Assembly: GCA_016208255.1 (NCBI GenBank)
Contig: JACQYK010000276.1
Span: 1-52,357 of the forward strand
Direction: 5' to 3'
Source of the DNA: Deltaproteobacteria bacterium
GTDB taxonomy: Bacteria > Desulfobacterota > RBG-13-43-22
Length of the DNA stretch: 52,357 nt
In this document: piece after piece, positions 1-7,929 of the stretch
Position numbering within the stretch: the first letter of the stretch is position 1
Layout: the number at the start of each line of letters is the position of its first letter
Program-made: the position numbers and the translations under genes
The notes under the pieces: model-generated
The model's database searches: none
What the model was told of the DNA's origin: nothing
What the model saw: the letters and a program-made list of their open reading frames with translations, nothing else

Positions 1-212
1 CGGAAGGCCACCAGTTGGTAGCGGATGTAGTTGACCGAGGCAGAGCTCATACTGATGGCATTGAGGAGCAGGGCCACGGCCATGGACTCGGTCAAAGGGA
101 TCCCGAGCCAGTAAAAGGTCGGGATTATGATAAAGGCCGCCCCCACACCCGCGATGGTCAGCACGGTGGTGAAGACAAAAACGAGAATAGCGGCAATAAT
201 GATGGTCATCAT
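1..212 (-). CDS. TauE/SafE-like membrane permease, N-terminal part only
   Basis: The reverse strand encodes about 70 residues starting MMTIIIAAILVFVFTTVLTI, then a GVGAAFIIIPTFYWLG segment; the gene runs off the window edge. The Gly-rich G-G-x-x-hydrophobic start followed by a second hydrophobic helix and an N-S/A-I stretch is the N-terminal half-repeat of TauE/SafE sulfite/anion exporters, which are inner-membrane proteins. The start is the ATG ending at 212 (a second ATG follows directly); no strong ribosome site is seen. Being next to sulfur and arsenic genes fits an anion exporter, but the substrate cannot be read from this fragment. Confidence 0.7.
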   Translation of the reverse strand, partial: MMTIIIAAILVFVFTTVLTIAGVGAAFIIIPTFYWLGIPLTESMAVALLLNAISMSSASVNYIRYQLVAF

Positions 213-328
213 GGTTTAATACCGAGCAAGGAATACGGAGCCCTTTCCCATCCTTGATGGGCACTCAGCATTCAAAGAAGGACTCGCCCCGTCCTGCCTG
301 TTTGGTTTTATTGAAAGAACCTTTCGAT

Positions 329-937
329 TCAGGCGGTATAGCCCGAACAAGGGATACAGACCAATTGGCCCTCTTCAGTCACGCGCATCCTGTTTATAAA
401 GGTCAGCTCACCGCAACCGGCACAACGCTTGGCCGTGAAACATCCTTTACCCTGTTTGACTTCCACCTGATGCACGGCGCCGATATCCAAAAAAGCGTTT
501 TCTTCCAGTCCAAGAATCCGTTCGACCTGGGGATCGGTAATTTCAGGCTCGATGTCCTGTGGCTGGACCCCAGCCTTACGTTTCTGGACAAAGGGGGAAG
601 CGAGTGCCTTTTCGAAAAAACCGGGCTTGAGCGAGACTCTCACCGCCCGACCGGTCTTCTGATCGATTAAGGTGAAGGCCATCTTATTGAAATAGCGTTT
701 CTCAATATTCGATTTACCATAAGTGCAGCCTGTCGCGGTCATGAGGCCATCCACAAAACAGCCCGCCGCATGGTCCTTCCCGGTTTCCGAGACCACCAGG
801 AGTTCTTTATTCTGCGCACGGTCCACCCCAAGGGCCTTCATAGCCGCCATTCCAGCCCTCAGACCCATAGGCATGGCCGGACACTTATGTCCATGAAATT
901 TCAATCCCATTTCAAACAATTTTTTTAGATCCTCCAT
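329..937 (-). CDS. FmdE family protein (zinc-finger C-terminus)
   Basis: The 202-residue product has the FmdE-type N-terminal domain with the [16 protein letters not shown] motif (residues about 13-28), a conserved Cys (GCTYGKSN region) and a C-terminal zinc-ribbon (CAGCGE ... CIPCSGY). FmdE was named from formylmethanofuran dehydrogenase operons of methanogens, but in bacteria it is found beside molybdenum enzymes and C1 genes and its reaction is not established. A good ribosome site (AAGGAG) precedes the ATG at 937 and lies inside the preceding short reading frame (912-1019), so the two are probably translationally coupled. Two more FmdE relatives occur at 33166 and 39427. Confidence 0.85.
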   Translation of the reverse strand: MEDLKKLFEMGLKFHGHKCPAMPMGLRAGMAAMKALGVDRAQNKELLVVSETGKDHAAGCFVDGLMTATGCTYGKSNIEKRYFNKMAFTLIDQKTGRAVRVSLKPGFFEKALASPFVQKRKAGVQPQDIEPEITDPQVERILGLEENAFLDIGAVHQVEVKQGKGCFTAKRCAGCGELTFINRMRVTEEGQLVCIPCSGYTA

Positions 938-1019
938 GATGATACTCCTTTAAAATTTTTTCAACGTAGTCGATTTCTTCCCTGGGAACCCCGTGCCAGG
1001 GTTTAACGAGGTTATCCAT
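912..1019 (-). CDS. 35-residue leader-like ORF overlapping fmdE
   Basis: An ATG at 1019 is preceded by a strong ribosome site (AGAAGGAGG) and opens a 35-codon frame beginning [20 protein letters not shown] and ending at TGA 912-914, overlapping the fmdE start by 26 bases. The [10 protein letters not shown] segment resembles the N-terminus seen ahead of the clusters in some small ferredoxin-family proteins, but here no Cys follows. It may be a real micro-protein, a leader peptide coupling translation to fmdE, or the remnant of a ferredoxin gene. The strong ribosome site and overlap support translation; function is unknown. Confidence 0.55.
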   Translation of the reverse strand: MDNLVKPWHGVPREEIDYVEKILKEYHHGGSKKIV

Positions 1020-1107
1020 TAATATACCTCCTTCTTTATTGCCCAGTCGAGCTATCTTCGATTATTCCCGGTGCAAAAGTAGAATAAATTATTTCTTCAA
1101 TCGTTCT

Positions 1108-1281
1108 TTGATGGAATCGTAAAGAGTCTCTATAAGTATCCATTTGTCATTCCCTTGAAGCTTGTCCCCGAATGCCTTAATCGGGGAACGGGAATCCAGT
1201 CATGCCTTTGCCGGGATTAATTAGTTAGACATAACCTGGATTCCCGCCTGCGCGGGAATGACGACTTTTTGAGATCTTGTC
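1108..1281. repeat. MITE-like dispersed repeat, copy A
   Basis: The core runs GTCATTCCC ... GGGAATCCAG ... CTGGATTCCCG ... CGGGAATGAC (1146-1262), an inverted repeat with two nested hairpins. The outer left end TTGATGGAATCGTAAAGAGTC is partly mirrored at the right end (GACTTTTTGAGATCTTGTC). The same architecture is found at four other places in this window. It has no coding potential and sits between the fmdE start and its promoter region. Confidence 0.75.
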
Positions 1282-1363
1282 TTTTTAATAGCCTATTAAA
1301 ATTTTTTCCTTAAGAATATCAAGAAGATTCTTAAAAAAGAGGAGAGCTTATTTTTTTCCTTTC

Positions 1364-1408
1364 ATAACTAATTGGTTATATAGTAATAATTCCCCCCTAT
1401 CTTGTCAA
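1364..1408 (-). promoter_or_regulatory. Promoter with palindromic operator upstream of fmdE
   Basis: On the minus strand TTGACA (1403-1408) is followed after 17 bases by TACTAT (1380-1385). Immediately downstream lies a 14/16 palindrome, ATAACCAATTAGTTAT (1364-1379), placed where a repressor would block initiation. The AT-rich site resembles others in this window at arsC, arsR and the permease gene. The leader to the 35-codon ORF would be about 350 bases and includes repeat copy A. The remaining stretch 1020-1657 shows no gene. Confidence 0.55.
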
Positions 1409-1657
1409 GCAAAAAACACCCCCTGTAACAAATATTTTTCCAATGGCAGGTGACCAGTACAAATAGTGAGAATTCCAGTTTTTTCAAAAATCCAGCTTTT
1501 GGGAAAGTTCCTGGTTTTCCTTGAAAGTATTTTTTCCCATCCGTTTAATAAAAACAATCAGGGGAAAAATTCATTTTGACTTTTTAAGAAGGGGGTGGAA
1601 AAAAATAAAACTCTGAAAATAACGAAAATAATGATCAAAAGTTGAAAGGGGCTGTTC

Positions 1658-1809
1658 ATGGTATTGACGATTCGGCAAGATGAATTTCAATTGATGAAGA
1701 TGATTGTTCTGGATAAGGATCAAGATGAGGCCCTTCGCTAATAAAGAATTTTGTGGCACGTTTAGAGCAACAGGCCAATCAGGGCCTGAAATCCCATCTG
1801 GACCGGTGA
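1658..1809 (+). pseudogene. Frameshifted ~50-residue small protein gene
   Basis: ATG 1658 (AAGGGG upstream) opens MVLTIRQDEFQLMKMIVLDK then stops at TAATAA about 1740. One extra base at that point restores IKNFVARLEQQANQGLKSHL up to a TGA at 1807, giving a clean ~50-residue charged helical protein. The frame-shifted half keeps coding character, so a single-base loss (real or a sequencing error) is likely. I do not recognise the family. It directly precedes the J-domain fragment at 1817 and the two may form an operon. Confidence 0.5.
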
Positions 1810-1816
1810 AACGGCT

Positions 1817-1900
1817 GTGGAGGAAAGATCCCCTTGGCAAATTTTGGGTATTTCCGAAAAGGCGGACCCAAGAGAGATCCGACGGGTCTACCGCAGAAGC
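1817..1900 (+). pseudogene. J-domain (DnaJ-like) N-terminal fragment
   Basis: GTG 1817 opens SPWQILGISEKADPREIRRV, the classic start of a J-domain (helix I and the start of helix II), with GTG following the previous gene's stop by 7 bases. Similarity stops within about 30 residues, before the HPD motif that stimulates DnaK. Beyond about 1900 the plus-strand reading is only the shadow of a reverse-strand gene, so the J-protein is cut by a junction there. The fragment cannot be a functional co-chaperone. Confidence 0.6.
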
Positions 1901-2064
1901 CGCTCCCCCATCCAGACCCGACAGGACCGGCCGGAATTCCAGATAACCACCGAAAGAATAGGGTTTTTTTTCGGTTTCGGTAGCATCAAACTCGTACTCC
2001 CCGGCCCGGGCCTGTGGCAAAAAAAACCCCAGCAAAATAAAAATAAGACCAGGGAGATCTTCAT
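1895..2064 (-). pseudogene. Truncated, frameshifted outer-membrane protein N-terminus
   Basis: On the minus strand ATG 2064 opens MKISLVLFLFCWGFF, a signal peptide; after a run of eight T the frame must shift by one to read LPQARAGEYEFDATETEKKP and then YSFGGYLEFRPVL. This is the secreted N-terminus and first beta-strand of a DUF1302-like outer-membrane protein. Similarity ends near 1895 where it meets the J-domain fragment from the other strand. It follows the LolA-like gene in the same direction, as expected for the fourth member of a LolA-like/FtsX/LolD export operon, but is broken by a frameshift and a 3' truncation. Confidence 0.55.
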
Positions 2065-2125
2065 ATTATGGGTCATCGGCAAACACCTGTCTTCTCTCTT
2101 GGCTCGATTTCCGGTATCCGGGAAA

Positions 2126-2854
2126 TCATCTCAAGGACTCCATCTTCGGCATATAGGTCAAGGTGAAAACCTCATCCTTTAATTCACGTTTCTTGATCTT
2201 GGCGAAGATCATGACCGATTTATAACCTTTATAGAGGGGGCTGTCCGTCTCAATGACTGCGGGCCGGACCAGCCCTCCGCCGAAGTCTTTGACGTCCTTG
2301 AAATAGATGGTCTTGATGAGCATCGAAGCTTCGGTCAGACACTCGATCTTCGTGGGTACTTTTTTACTCTTGTCCACCCACATGTTCAATTTGTCATAAG
2401 CCACGGCCTTGGTTTTTGCCTTGAGTCGCAGGAGGTATTCATTGCCTGGTTCCTCGACCTTTTCGACTAAATATTCCTCCGCATAGTCCAGGGCGAGAAT
2501 GTCGGCGTTATTGAAGACCCCGCCGACGACCGACTGCAGACTGGTTATGCGGACCGGCTTACCGACGTTGGGGATATAGAGCCACATATTGTCTCCCAAT
2601 CGTAAGGTGGTCCTTCCTTTTTCACTGGCCGGTGCCAAAAAGAGACCGGCTATTTTATCCTTGCCCTTCTTGACCGTGTAATAGGTGTACTCCTTCTTTC
2701 TCCCGTCCGGTTCATTGTTGATAATCTTCCGGTAGGACTCGAAAGATTCGGGATTGAGGTTCCTGTCGATCTGGTTTAAAAGCTGGTTGCCGTCTAAGGC
2801 CAGAACAGGAAATGAAAACAATAGAAATGAAATAACCGTCAAAAATTTTATCAT
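2126..2854 (-). CDS. Outer membrane lipoprotein-sorting (LolA-like) protein
   Basis: The product (242 residues) starts MIKFLTVISFLLFSFPVLAL, a signal peptide, followed by the LolA-like fold: residues around DGNQLLNQIDRNLNPESF, then strands ending in VFTLTYMPKME. This family carries hydrophobic cargo across the periplasm. The start at 2854 is chosen because GGAGGT lies just upstream; an upstream TTG would put that site inside the gene. The ATP-binding and FtsX-type permease genes next to it (3153-5089) point to a dedicated envelope export system, with the broken outer-membrane gene downstream as the natural partner. Confidence 0.8.
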   Translation of the reverse strand: MIKFLTVISFLLFSFPVLALDGNQLLNQIDRNLNPESFESYRKIINNEPDGRKKEYTYYTVKKGKDKIAGLFLAPASEKGRTTLRLGDNMWLYIPNVGKPVRITSLQSVVGGVFNNADILALDYAEEYLVEKVEEPGNEYLLRLKAKTKAVAYDKLNMWVDKSKKVPTKIECLTEASMLIKTIYFKDVKDFGGGLVRPAVIETDSPLYKGYKSVMIFAKIKKRELKDEVFTLTYMPKMESLR

Positions 2855-2945
2855 AACTACCTCCAATATATAATAGCTTATAGCTCACAGCTCGTTGCTC
2901 CCAGGGAAAGCAAAAAACCGAAAGGAAAGGCTTTGCATTTTACAC

Positions 2946-3130
2946 TTGATGGTTTCGCAAAAAGTCGCCCAAGGCCCTTTTCATCATTCCGATCGGTCGG
3001 CTATGCCGACCTTAACAAGAGACTTCCGGTGGAAGTCGAGCGAAAACGGGAATCCAGGGAATTCAATATGTTCTGGACCCCCGCTTTCGCGGGGGTGACG
3101 GCCCATCTGACTTTTCGCGAGTCCATCACA
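2946..3130. repeat. MITE-like dispersed repeat, copy B
   Basis: Left end TTGATGGTTTCGCAAAAAGTC and right end GACTTTTCGCGAGTCCATCA are terminal inverted repeats. The interior carries the family core (TCATTCC ... GGAATCCAG ... CTGGACCCCCG ... GGGGGTGAC). It also has two inserted short hairpins, GGTCGGC-TAT-GCCGACC and CTTCC-GGT-GGAAG. It fills the gap between the LolA-like gene and the permease gene. Confidence 0.75.
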
Positions 3131-3152
3131 ATTTGGACTTTGAACTTAAGTA

Positions 3153-4391
3153 TTACACATGTCTCAACGCCTCAATCGGCTCCATCCTCGAAGCCTTGAA
3201 GGCCGGCTGAAGGCTTCCGAGGACTGCCACGACAATCACGATCAGGGATATCGTCGTAATATCCTGAACCGTCACCGATGGCGACAGGACCAGACCCGAC
3301 TGCCGTCCAAAGTCAAAGGTAATTTTTGCCGCTTTCAAGATGTAGATAATTCCAACTCCGATAATATTGCCGACCACAGCGCCTAAAATCCCCAACCAGA
3401 ATCCCTCGATCACAAACATGGAGAGGATCTTTCCGGGCAAGGTTCCGATCGCCGCAATGGTGCCGATTTCACGAATTCTCTCATAGACCGCCATGATCAT
3501 CACGTTCATTACGCTGATCAGGACGATGGCGATGAGCATAATCTTAATAAAAATGGTCATGAGGTCGATCATCCGAATAATATTGTAGAAGGGAGTAAGT
3601 CCTTCCCAGGTATGGACCTCGAAGGCGGGCTTCCCCTGCTTGTTCTGCTCCCCGGAGAGCCTGTTGTTGAGAGTAGTGTAAACGGCCTGGAGTTTTGTGA
3701 AATCCTTGAGACGGATCGCAATCTCGCTTATTTCCATCTCCTCCATCCTGAGTATCTCCATGGCATCTTCAATATGAAGGTAGCCGTCTCGTCCTCCGGG
3801 GCCCGTGATACTCTCTATGATACCACTCACCCGCAGTTGTTTTCCGTTCACGGAGCCATCCCTGTTGGTGGCAATCACAACGATAGTATCGCCCACCTTC
3901 ACCTTCATCCCCTTAGCGATAAGCTCAGGAATGACGATCTCACCTTTTTGGATAGTCTTTTCTCCGTCTGTAATCCTTGAAGCCAGGAGGGGCAGAGTCT
4001 TCATCTCCAATTCCGGATTGACCCCATTGAGTCTAATATTGGTCGTTTCGGTGAAGCTGCTGAACATTCCACCGAACTTTATTCTGGGAGAATAGGATTG
4101 GATCTCAGGTATCCCCAGAAGGACCTTCTCTATTTTTTTCACTGCCTGGGGCATCATATTCATGGTCAGGGGAAGGTTGTCGATGGAAGCGATATAACCC
4201 TTTCGGTGGATCTGGATATGGCCCAACATGGAATCGGTCATTTGTCCAGTCATCATGGATTTGAAGGAACCGGTAACCCCGACAAAAAGAAGAACAAAGA
4301 TAACCCCAAACGCTATAAGAGACGCCGTCAGTATGGTCCTTCGCTTATAACGTAATAGGTTCCTGATGGCGATTTTGAAAAGATTGCGCAT
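3153..4391 (-). CDS. FtsX/MacB-family ABC transporter permease (LolCE-like)
   Basis: The 412-residue protein has an N-terminal membrane helix (after [19 protein letters not shown]), a periplasmic domain of about 220 residues with a MacB-type fold, and three C-terminal helices ending EPIEALRHV. That layout is the FtsX-superfamily permease used for mechanical export or lipoprotein release rather than substrate passage through the membrane. Its start overlaps the stop of the ATPase gene by one base (4391), so they are co-translated. With the LolA-like gene downstream it forms an envelope lipid/lipoprotein trafficking set. Confidence 0.9.
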   Translation of the reverse strand: MRNLFKIAIRNLLRYKRRTILTASLIAFGVIFVLLFVGVTGSFKSMMTGQMTDSMLGHIQIHRKGYIASIDNLPLTMNMMPQAVKKIEKVLLGIPEIQSYSPRIKFGGMFSSFTETTNIRLNGVNPELEMKTLPLLASRITDGEKTIQKGEIVIPELIAKGMKVKVGDTIVVIATNRDGSVNGKQLRVSGIIESITGPGGRDGYLHIEDAMEILRMEEMEISEIAIRLKDFTKLQAVYTTLNNRLSGEQNKQGKPAFEVHTWEGLTPFYNIIRMIDLMTIFIKIMLIAIVLISVMNVMIMAVYERIREIGTIAAIGTLPGKILSMFVIEGFWLGILGAVVGNIIGVGIIYILKAAKITFDFGRQSGLVLSPSVTVQDITTISLIVIVVAVLGSLQPAFKASRMEPIEALRHV

Positions 4392-5089
4392 TATTTTTTC
4401 CCCCTTCCGTTTTCCTGCCCGTTCAATTTCCCGTCCACCAGGGTATAGACGACTTCCGCCTCGCCGACAATCTTGGGATCGTGAGTGGAAAAAATAAAGG
4501 TGGTCTGGAACCGGTCCCGCATGGATTTCATCAGATCAATGATCATAAAGGCCGTCTTGCTGTCCAAGTTGGCCGTGGGTTCATCGGCCAGGACCAGTTT
4601 GGGATTAGGCACCAGGGCCCGGGCTACGGCCACCCGTTGTTTCTGGCCTCCGGAAATCTGGTCCGGGTATTTGTCTTTCTGCTCGGTCATTCCTACGGCC
4701 GCCAGCAGGGCTAGGACCCGTTTCTTTCTTTCGGGGGCTGGGACTTCCTGGACCATTAGGAGAGGATATTCAATATTTTCATAAACCGTCAGGACCGGCA
4801 TCAGGTTGAAATCCTGAAAGATAAACCCCATATGTTGCCCGCGGAAAGTCGCCGACTGTTTGCGGTTAAGTGTGACGACATCGGTGCCGGCCACTTTGAT
4901 TTGTCCCTGGGTCGGTTTATCCAGACAGCCGATCAGGTTCAAAAGCGTAGTCTTCCCGCTTCCGGAAGGCCCGATCACCGAGACAAAGGCCTTTTCATCG
5001 ATCTCCAAGCTGATGCCCTGCAGGGCAGGGATGACCACCTCTCCTACTCGATAATCCTTGAATACATCCTTTATTTCAATCAATCCCAT
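4391..5089 (-). CDS. ABC transporter ATP-binding protein (LolD-like)
   Basis: A 232-residue ATPase with Walker [13 protein letters not shown] (residues about 40-51), Q-loop [10 protein letters not shown], signature [15 protein letters not shown], Walker [13 protein letters not shown] and a switch His in STHD. The signature and the PTANLD stretch are typical of the MacB/LolD/FtsE group that drives FtsX-type permeases. GGAGG precedes the ATG at 5089, and a hairpin terminator (5101-5140) separates it from the preceding gene. It energises the permease encoded at 3153-4391. Confidence 0.93.
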   Translation of the reverse strand: MGLIEIKDVFKDYRVGEVVIPALQGISLEIDEKAFVSVIGPSGSGKTTLLNLIGCLDKPTQGQIKVAGTDVVTLNRKQSATFRGQHMGFIFQDFNLMPVLTVYENIEYPLLMVQEVPAPERKKRVLALLAAVGMTEQKDKYPDQISGGQKQRVAVARALVPNPKLVLADEPTANLDSKTAFMIIDLMKSMRDRFQTTFIFSTHDPKIVGEAEVVYTLVDGKLNGQENGRGKK

Positions 5090-5100
5090 AGTTCCTCCAT

Positions 5101-5140
5101 AAAAAAGACCCCGCCGAAAAGAAATAGGCCGGGGCCTTGC
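5101..5140 (-). terminator. Rho-independent terminator
   Basis: On the minus strand GGCCCCGGCC, a loop of about ten bases and GGCGGGGTC are followed by TTTTTT. It ends transcription of the 5153-5607 gene, or attenuates read-through into the ABC operon that starts 12 bases later. Confidence 0.7.
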
Positions 5141-5152
5141 AAAAAAATTGAG

Positions 5153-5607
5153 CTATCTCAGCCATCCGGCCCAGACCGGAAGGCCGTTGGCGTCTCTCAA
5201 GGTTAGAACGGACTCTCCTTTTTTAACTACACCGGCAATGATGGTCGGTTTGTTTTGAAAATTAATCCTGGCCCCTTAACCTCGATCTTATCTCCTTTTT
5301 CGATTTTAACATCCAGGCGCTCCTCATACCAGGTGGGTCCCAGATGTACAGGGATGGTCTCCGTTTCCGTTTTTAACAAAAGCTTGACCCCGTTGTTCAT
5401 GCCTTTCAAGGGTACCACCTGTTCAACCCGAACAACTTCCCCTTTGAGTGTGTCCGCCAGGGCGGGATTGTAAAACCGGTCATACGACGTTCCCGTACCC
5501 CATCCGCCGCTGCCCTGCCAGCCCCTCCAGGGTCTGGCAAGGGCCCAGGAAGCAAGTAACACCAGAAACAATACCGCCACGACTACCATACCTGTTTTGT
5601 TTTTCAT
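5153..5607 (-). pseudogene. Secreted ~150-residue protein with one frameshift (OB-fold-like)
   Basis: ATG 5607 with a strong GAGGAGG site opens a signal peptide (MVVVAVLFLVLLASWALA) and a mature part with KGEVVRVEQVVPLKGMNNGV and IPVHLGPTWYEERLDVKIEK. The frame ends early, but one base inserted near 5270 restores RINFQNKPTIIAGVVKKGES and LTLRDANGLPVWAGW to a TAG at 5153. Such small exported proteins (OB-fold-like, two-strand repeats) occur in delta-proteobacterial genomes without known function. The clean continuation suggests a recent mutation or a sequencing error rather than old decay. Confidence 0.6.
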
Positions 5608-5639
5608 GTTATCCTCCTCGATTTTATTTTATTATATTC

Positions 5640-5680
5640 CTATATAGATATGTAGTATAATATAATAATTATTTGTCAAG
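5640..5680 (-). promoter_or_regulatory. AT-rich promoter/operator region
   Basis: Minus-strand TTGACA at 5674-5679 is followed by a very AT-rich stretch with overlapping -10 candidates (TATACT, TACATA). The plus-strand sequence ATGTAGTATAATATAATA is close to ATGTAGTAATATAATA at 8479-8494, which overlaps another promoter. This suggests a shared regulator, possibly the ArsR-type protein encoded at 11349. Spacing to the best -10 is not ideal, so the exact promoter is uncertain. Confidence 0.4.
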
Positions 5681-5717
5681 TAAGAAATCGGCTGATAATT
5701 TTGCCGTCTTCCTGGGA

Positions 5718-5954
5718 TTAAAGATCCATTTTCATTCTTTTAAACTCTTCCCCGCTGATTTCTCCCAACGCAAATCGTCTCTTTAAAATAAACATGGGGT
5801 CTTCAGTTTTTTGAAGGTCGCCGGATGAATGATTCCTGAGGCGGGAAAAAAGATAAAAAATCCCCCAAAAAGCCAATCCCCATAAACCTATCTGAATCAT
5901 CCAGGCCAACGGCCCCAACCCGAAATAGCCCCACCAGTAACAATTCCACCACAT
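5718..5954 (-). CDS. Small membrane protein with SHOCT domain
   Basis: This 78-residue protein has a Trp-rich N-terminus (MWWNCYWWGYFG), one membrane helix and a C-terminal SHOCT motif (DPMFILKRRFALGEISGEEF), a short oligomerisation-type domain. AGGAGG lies just before ATG 5954. Proteins of this type are common beside metal and stress genes, with no defined reaction. It sits between the secreted protein at 5153 and the Spy-like gene at 6033, all in the same direction. Confidence 0.8.
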   Translation of the reverse strand: MWWNCYWWGYFGLGPLAWMIQIGLWGLAFWGIFYLFSRLRNHSSGDLQKTEDPMFILKRRFALGEISGEEFKRMKMDL

Positions 5955-6032
5955 GATCCCACCTCCTCAAATCGGTTCTAACGGTTACCCCAGCCCAGGC
6001 CCGCGATGCCTGCGCCCTTTTTCTATTGAATC

Positions 6033-6425
6033 TTATTTTTTCAACTGTTCGGGAGTCAAAAGGGCTCGACATTCCATTTTATAATTAAGCCAAATCTCCC
6101 GGATTTTTTCGCGAAGCTCCTGGACTTCCTCTCGCTGCCGGTTCAACCTGGATGTATCTTCTGCAGTCCTGGAATCCATCACCCTCAATTCCGCTTGTTT
6201 GATCATTAATTCTCTTTGCAGCACTCGGATACTTTTCAGATACTCGGCTTGAACAGCCTTCAACTTCGAGGCTTGATCCGGAGTTAAATGTAATTCAGTA
6301 TCACCACAAGCCCCCAGACCATATCCGTATCTCATGCCCATTCCCAGGCCTGGTCCCCGCATCTCGGCAAAGACCGCCGGGCCGGGAAGGATCATTATGA
6401 CCATGATCAGCAAAATTTTATTCAT
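6033..6425 (-). CDS. Spy/CpxP/ZraP-like periplasmic protein
   Basis: The 130-residue product has a signal peptide (MNKILLIMVIMILPGPAVFA), a Met/Gly-rich linker and a long helical region with LTPDQASKLKAVQAEYLKSI and, at the end, LLTPEQLKK. These LTxxQ motifs define the Spy/CpxP/ZraP family of periplasmic chaperone or metal-sensing proteins. The ATG at 6425 is used because AAGGGG precedes it; the frame open upstream belongs to the neighbour. It overlaps the response-regulator gene by 8 bases, so the two are co-expressed. A second paralog is at 6859. Confidence 0.8.
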   Translation of the reverse strand: MNKILLIMVIMILPGPAVFAEMRGPGLGMGMRYGYGLGACGDTELHLTPDQASKLKAVQAEYLKSIRVLQRELMIKQAELRVMDSRTAEDTSRLNRQREEVQELREKIREIWLNYKMECRALLTPEQLKK

Positions 6426-6801
6426 AAAGTGTTTCCCCTTGGACTTTTTTAACGGCTGCATGAAGGAGTCCCAAATTGACCGGTTTTTCAAAATACCCAT
6501 AAAGAACCCCCTTGATTGGTTGGAGGCCTTCATTTTCATTGAGACCGAAACCGCTTACCAGGATAACCGGCAGGCGGGGGTGGGTTTTCTTGATAGGCAG
6601 GATGAATTCCTTACCCCCCATGCGGGGCATGGAATAATCGGTAATCACCAGATCGATTTCTCGTTGTTCCAAAATCCGCAATCCCTCAAGGCCGTTTTCG
6701 GCCGGAAATACCTCATATCCTTTTTCGGTAAGATAGTTAGACAGAAGGGTCCTGGTCATTGAATCATCTTCCGTTATAAGAATATGGAATTTGTTACTCA
6801 T
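6418..6801 (-). CDS. Single-domain response regulator (CheY-like receiver)
   Basis: A 127-residue receiver domain with the acidic pair EDD near residue 11, the phosphoacceptor Asp in LVITDYSMPRMGG (about residue 55), and the conserved Ser and Lys (LVSGFG, YFEKP). There is no output domain, so it must act by protein contact or a phosphorelay. It lies between two Spy-like genes, suggesting a role in envelope stress. No kinase is adjacent; the nearest is the PAS kinase at 14983, but a link is only a guess. Confidence 0.9.
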   Translation of the reverse strand: MSNKFHILITEDDSMTRTLLSNYLTEKGYEVFPAENGLEGLRILEQREIDLVITDYSMPRMGGKEFILPIKKTHPRLPVILVSGFGLNENEGLQPIKGVLYGYFEKPVNLGLLHAAVKKVQGETLYE

Positions 6802-6813
6802 CTTTTTCTTTTT

Positions 6814-6843
6814 TGAAAAAGGGGAGGGAACGCCTCCCTCCCC
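6814..6843 (-). terminator. Rho-independent terminator after the 6859 gene
   Basis: On the minus strand a 9-bp perfect stem (GGGGAGGGA / TCCCTCCCC, 5-base loop, 6821-6843) is followed by TTTTTC. It lies directly after the Spy-like gene at 6859-7254. Confidence 0.85.
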
Positions 6844-6858
6844 GGGTTTGGGTTTTGT

Positions 6859-7254
6859 TTAGGGGTTAAGGAGTTTCCTGGCCTCCAGGTTGAACTGAAG
6901 TCGTTTTTCCTGGAGCTGACCTTGAAGGCCCTGCATATCCCTCTGTAAGGCTGCGATCTGCCCTTCATCCGGATTGGCACTGCTCCAAAGGGTCCTCATT
7001 TGAGATCTCTTGGCAAAAAGCTCGTTTTGCTGGGGGGCAATATCCTTCAGGAAGGATTCACGTAAGCTCTGCAGTTGAGCGGCTTTTTCCGGAGTTACAT
7101 TAGCGGAGCCATAAGCATAAGGTCCCATGCCGGAACCCGGTCCCATACCGTTACCTGGTCCCATTCCCATACCCCGGCCCCAGGGACCGGCCATGGCCGT
7201 CCCGGCAGAAACTACCAGTAAAGCAACCAGCAAGATCGGCAAAACACGTTTCAT
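6859..7254 (-). CDS. Spy/ZraP-like periplasmic protein, Gly/Met-rich
   Basis: The 131-residue product has a signal peptide (MKRVLPILLVALLVVSAGTA), then a low-complexity GMGMGPGNGMGPGSGMGP stretch and helical repeats (NVTPEKAAQLQSLRESFLKD, IAALQRDMQGLQGQLQEKRL). The Gly-Met stretch followed by helices with the NVTPEKAAQL motif is typical of ZraP/CpxP-like zinc- or stress-linked periplasmic proteins. ATG 7254 is chosen because AGGAGGT sits at the right distance; an upstream GTG would bury it. It is a paralog of the gene at 6033. Confidence 0.8.
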   Translation of the reverse strand: MKRVLPILLVALLVVSAGTAMAGPWGRGMGMGPGNGMGPGSGMGPYAYGSANVTPEKAAQLQSLRESFLKDIAPQQNELFAKRSQMRTLWSSANPDEGQIAALQRDMQGLQGQLQEKRLQFNLEARKLLNP

Positions 7255-7695
7255 TTTGTTCACCTCCTTTCCTACACAACTTCATGAGTAATTAGTTATC
7301 AAATCATAAAGCAATAGTTATGCCAAGAGGAATCACTGAGGTTATCCCCTTATATTTACGGTCATTTTCTAATTAACGGTCTTTCGGGGATGTTTACGAT
7401 TCGACAATAATGTCGGGGATGCTTTAAAGAGAAGACTGTTGTATCATCCTTATATTCCAAGAAGTTTTGTTTTCGAGACGATCATTCCCCTGGAGAATAA
7501 AATTGTCGAACGAATGCTTCTCTGAACTATCCAGAATGATGCGGCCCGGAATCATGTCCTATGGACAATAAAAATTCAATCCTGACTTAAAAAAATGATT
7601 AACAAATAATGATACTATATGAGTAAATAGTAATATAGAAATAAAAAATATCATCTTAGAACAACTTGTCTATTCCATAAAAGGAGGAAAAAATC
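7255..7695. other. 441-base intergenic region between divergent genes
   Basis: This AT-rich stretch separates the Spy-like gene (minus) from the 7696 gene (plus). It holds GTAATTAGTTATCAAATCA and TAGTAATATAG stretches like the AT-rich operators elsewhere, but no clear -35/-10 pair could be fixed. No coding sequence or structured RNA was recognised. Confidence 0.4.
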
Positions 7696-7919
7696 ATGGA
7701 AAACCAACAACCGACCATTGAAGAATTATTGAAGAACATGGAGAAGATCCGTGGAGGGAAGCCGCGATAGGATTTCCGGCAAAAGATCTGGCAGACTTCG
7801 GGGAACATTTGACCCACCTGGCCCAAAAGGCCATCCCCAACTACCGGGCCAAGACGATCTACCGCTCTTTGGAGGAGAGACTGAATCGCCCGGAGAAAAA
7901 AGAACCCATAAAAGAATAA
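7696..7919 (+). pseudogene. Frameshifted ~75-residue hypothetical protein
   Basis: ATG 7696 with a strong AAAGGAGG site opens MENQQPTIEELLKNMEKIRG and stops at 7770. Shifting frame near 7755 gives AAIGFPAKDLADFGEHLTHL and further AQKAIPNYRAKTIYRSLEER to TAA 7919. The helical, charged character continues across the shift, so one gene with a small indel is likely. I do not recognise the family. Its 3' end lies 10 bases from the convergent arsC stop. Confidence 0.5.
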
Positions 7920-7929
7920 AACCAGGGAA

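Noticed and set aside
7264-7695. Small RNA in the long AT-rich gap
   Set aside because: No promoter-terminator pair or stable fold was seen, so no RNA gene is claimed.
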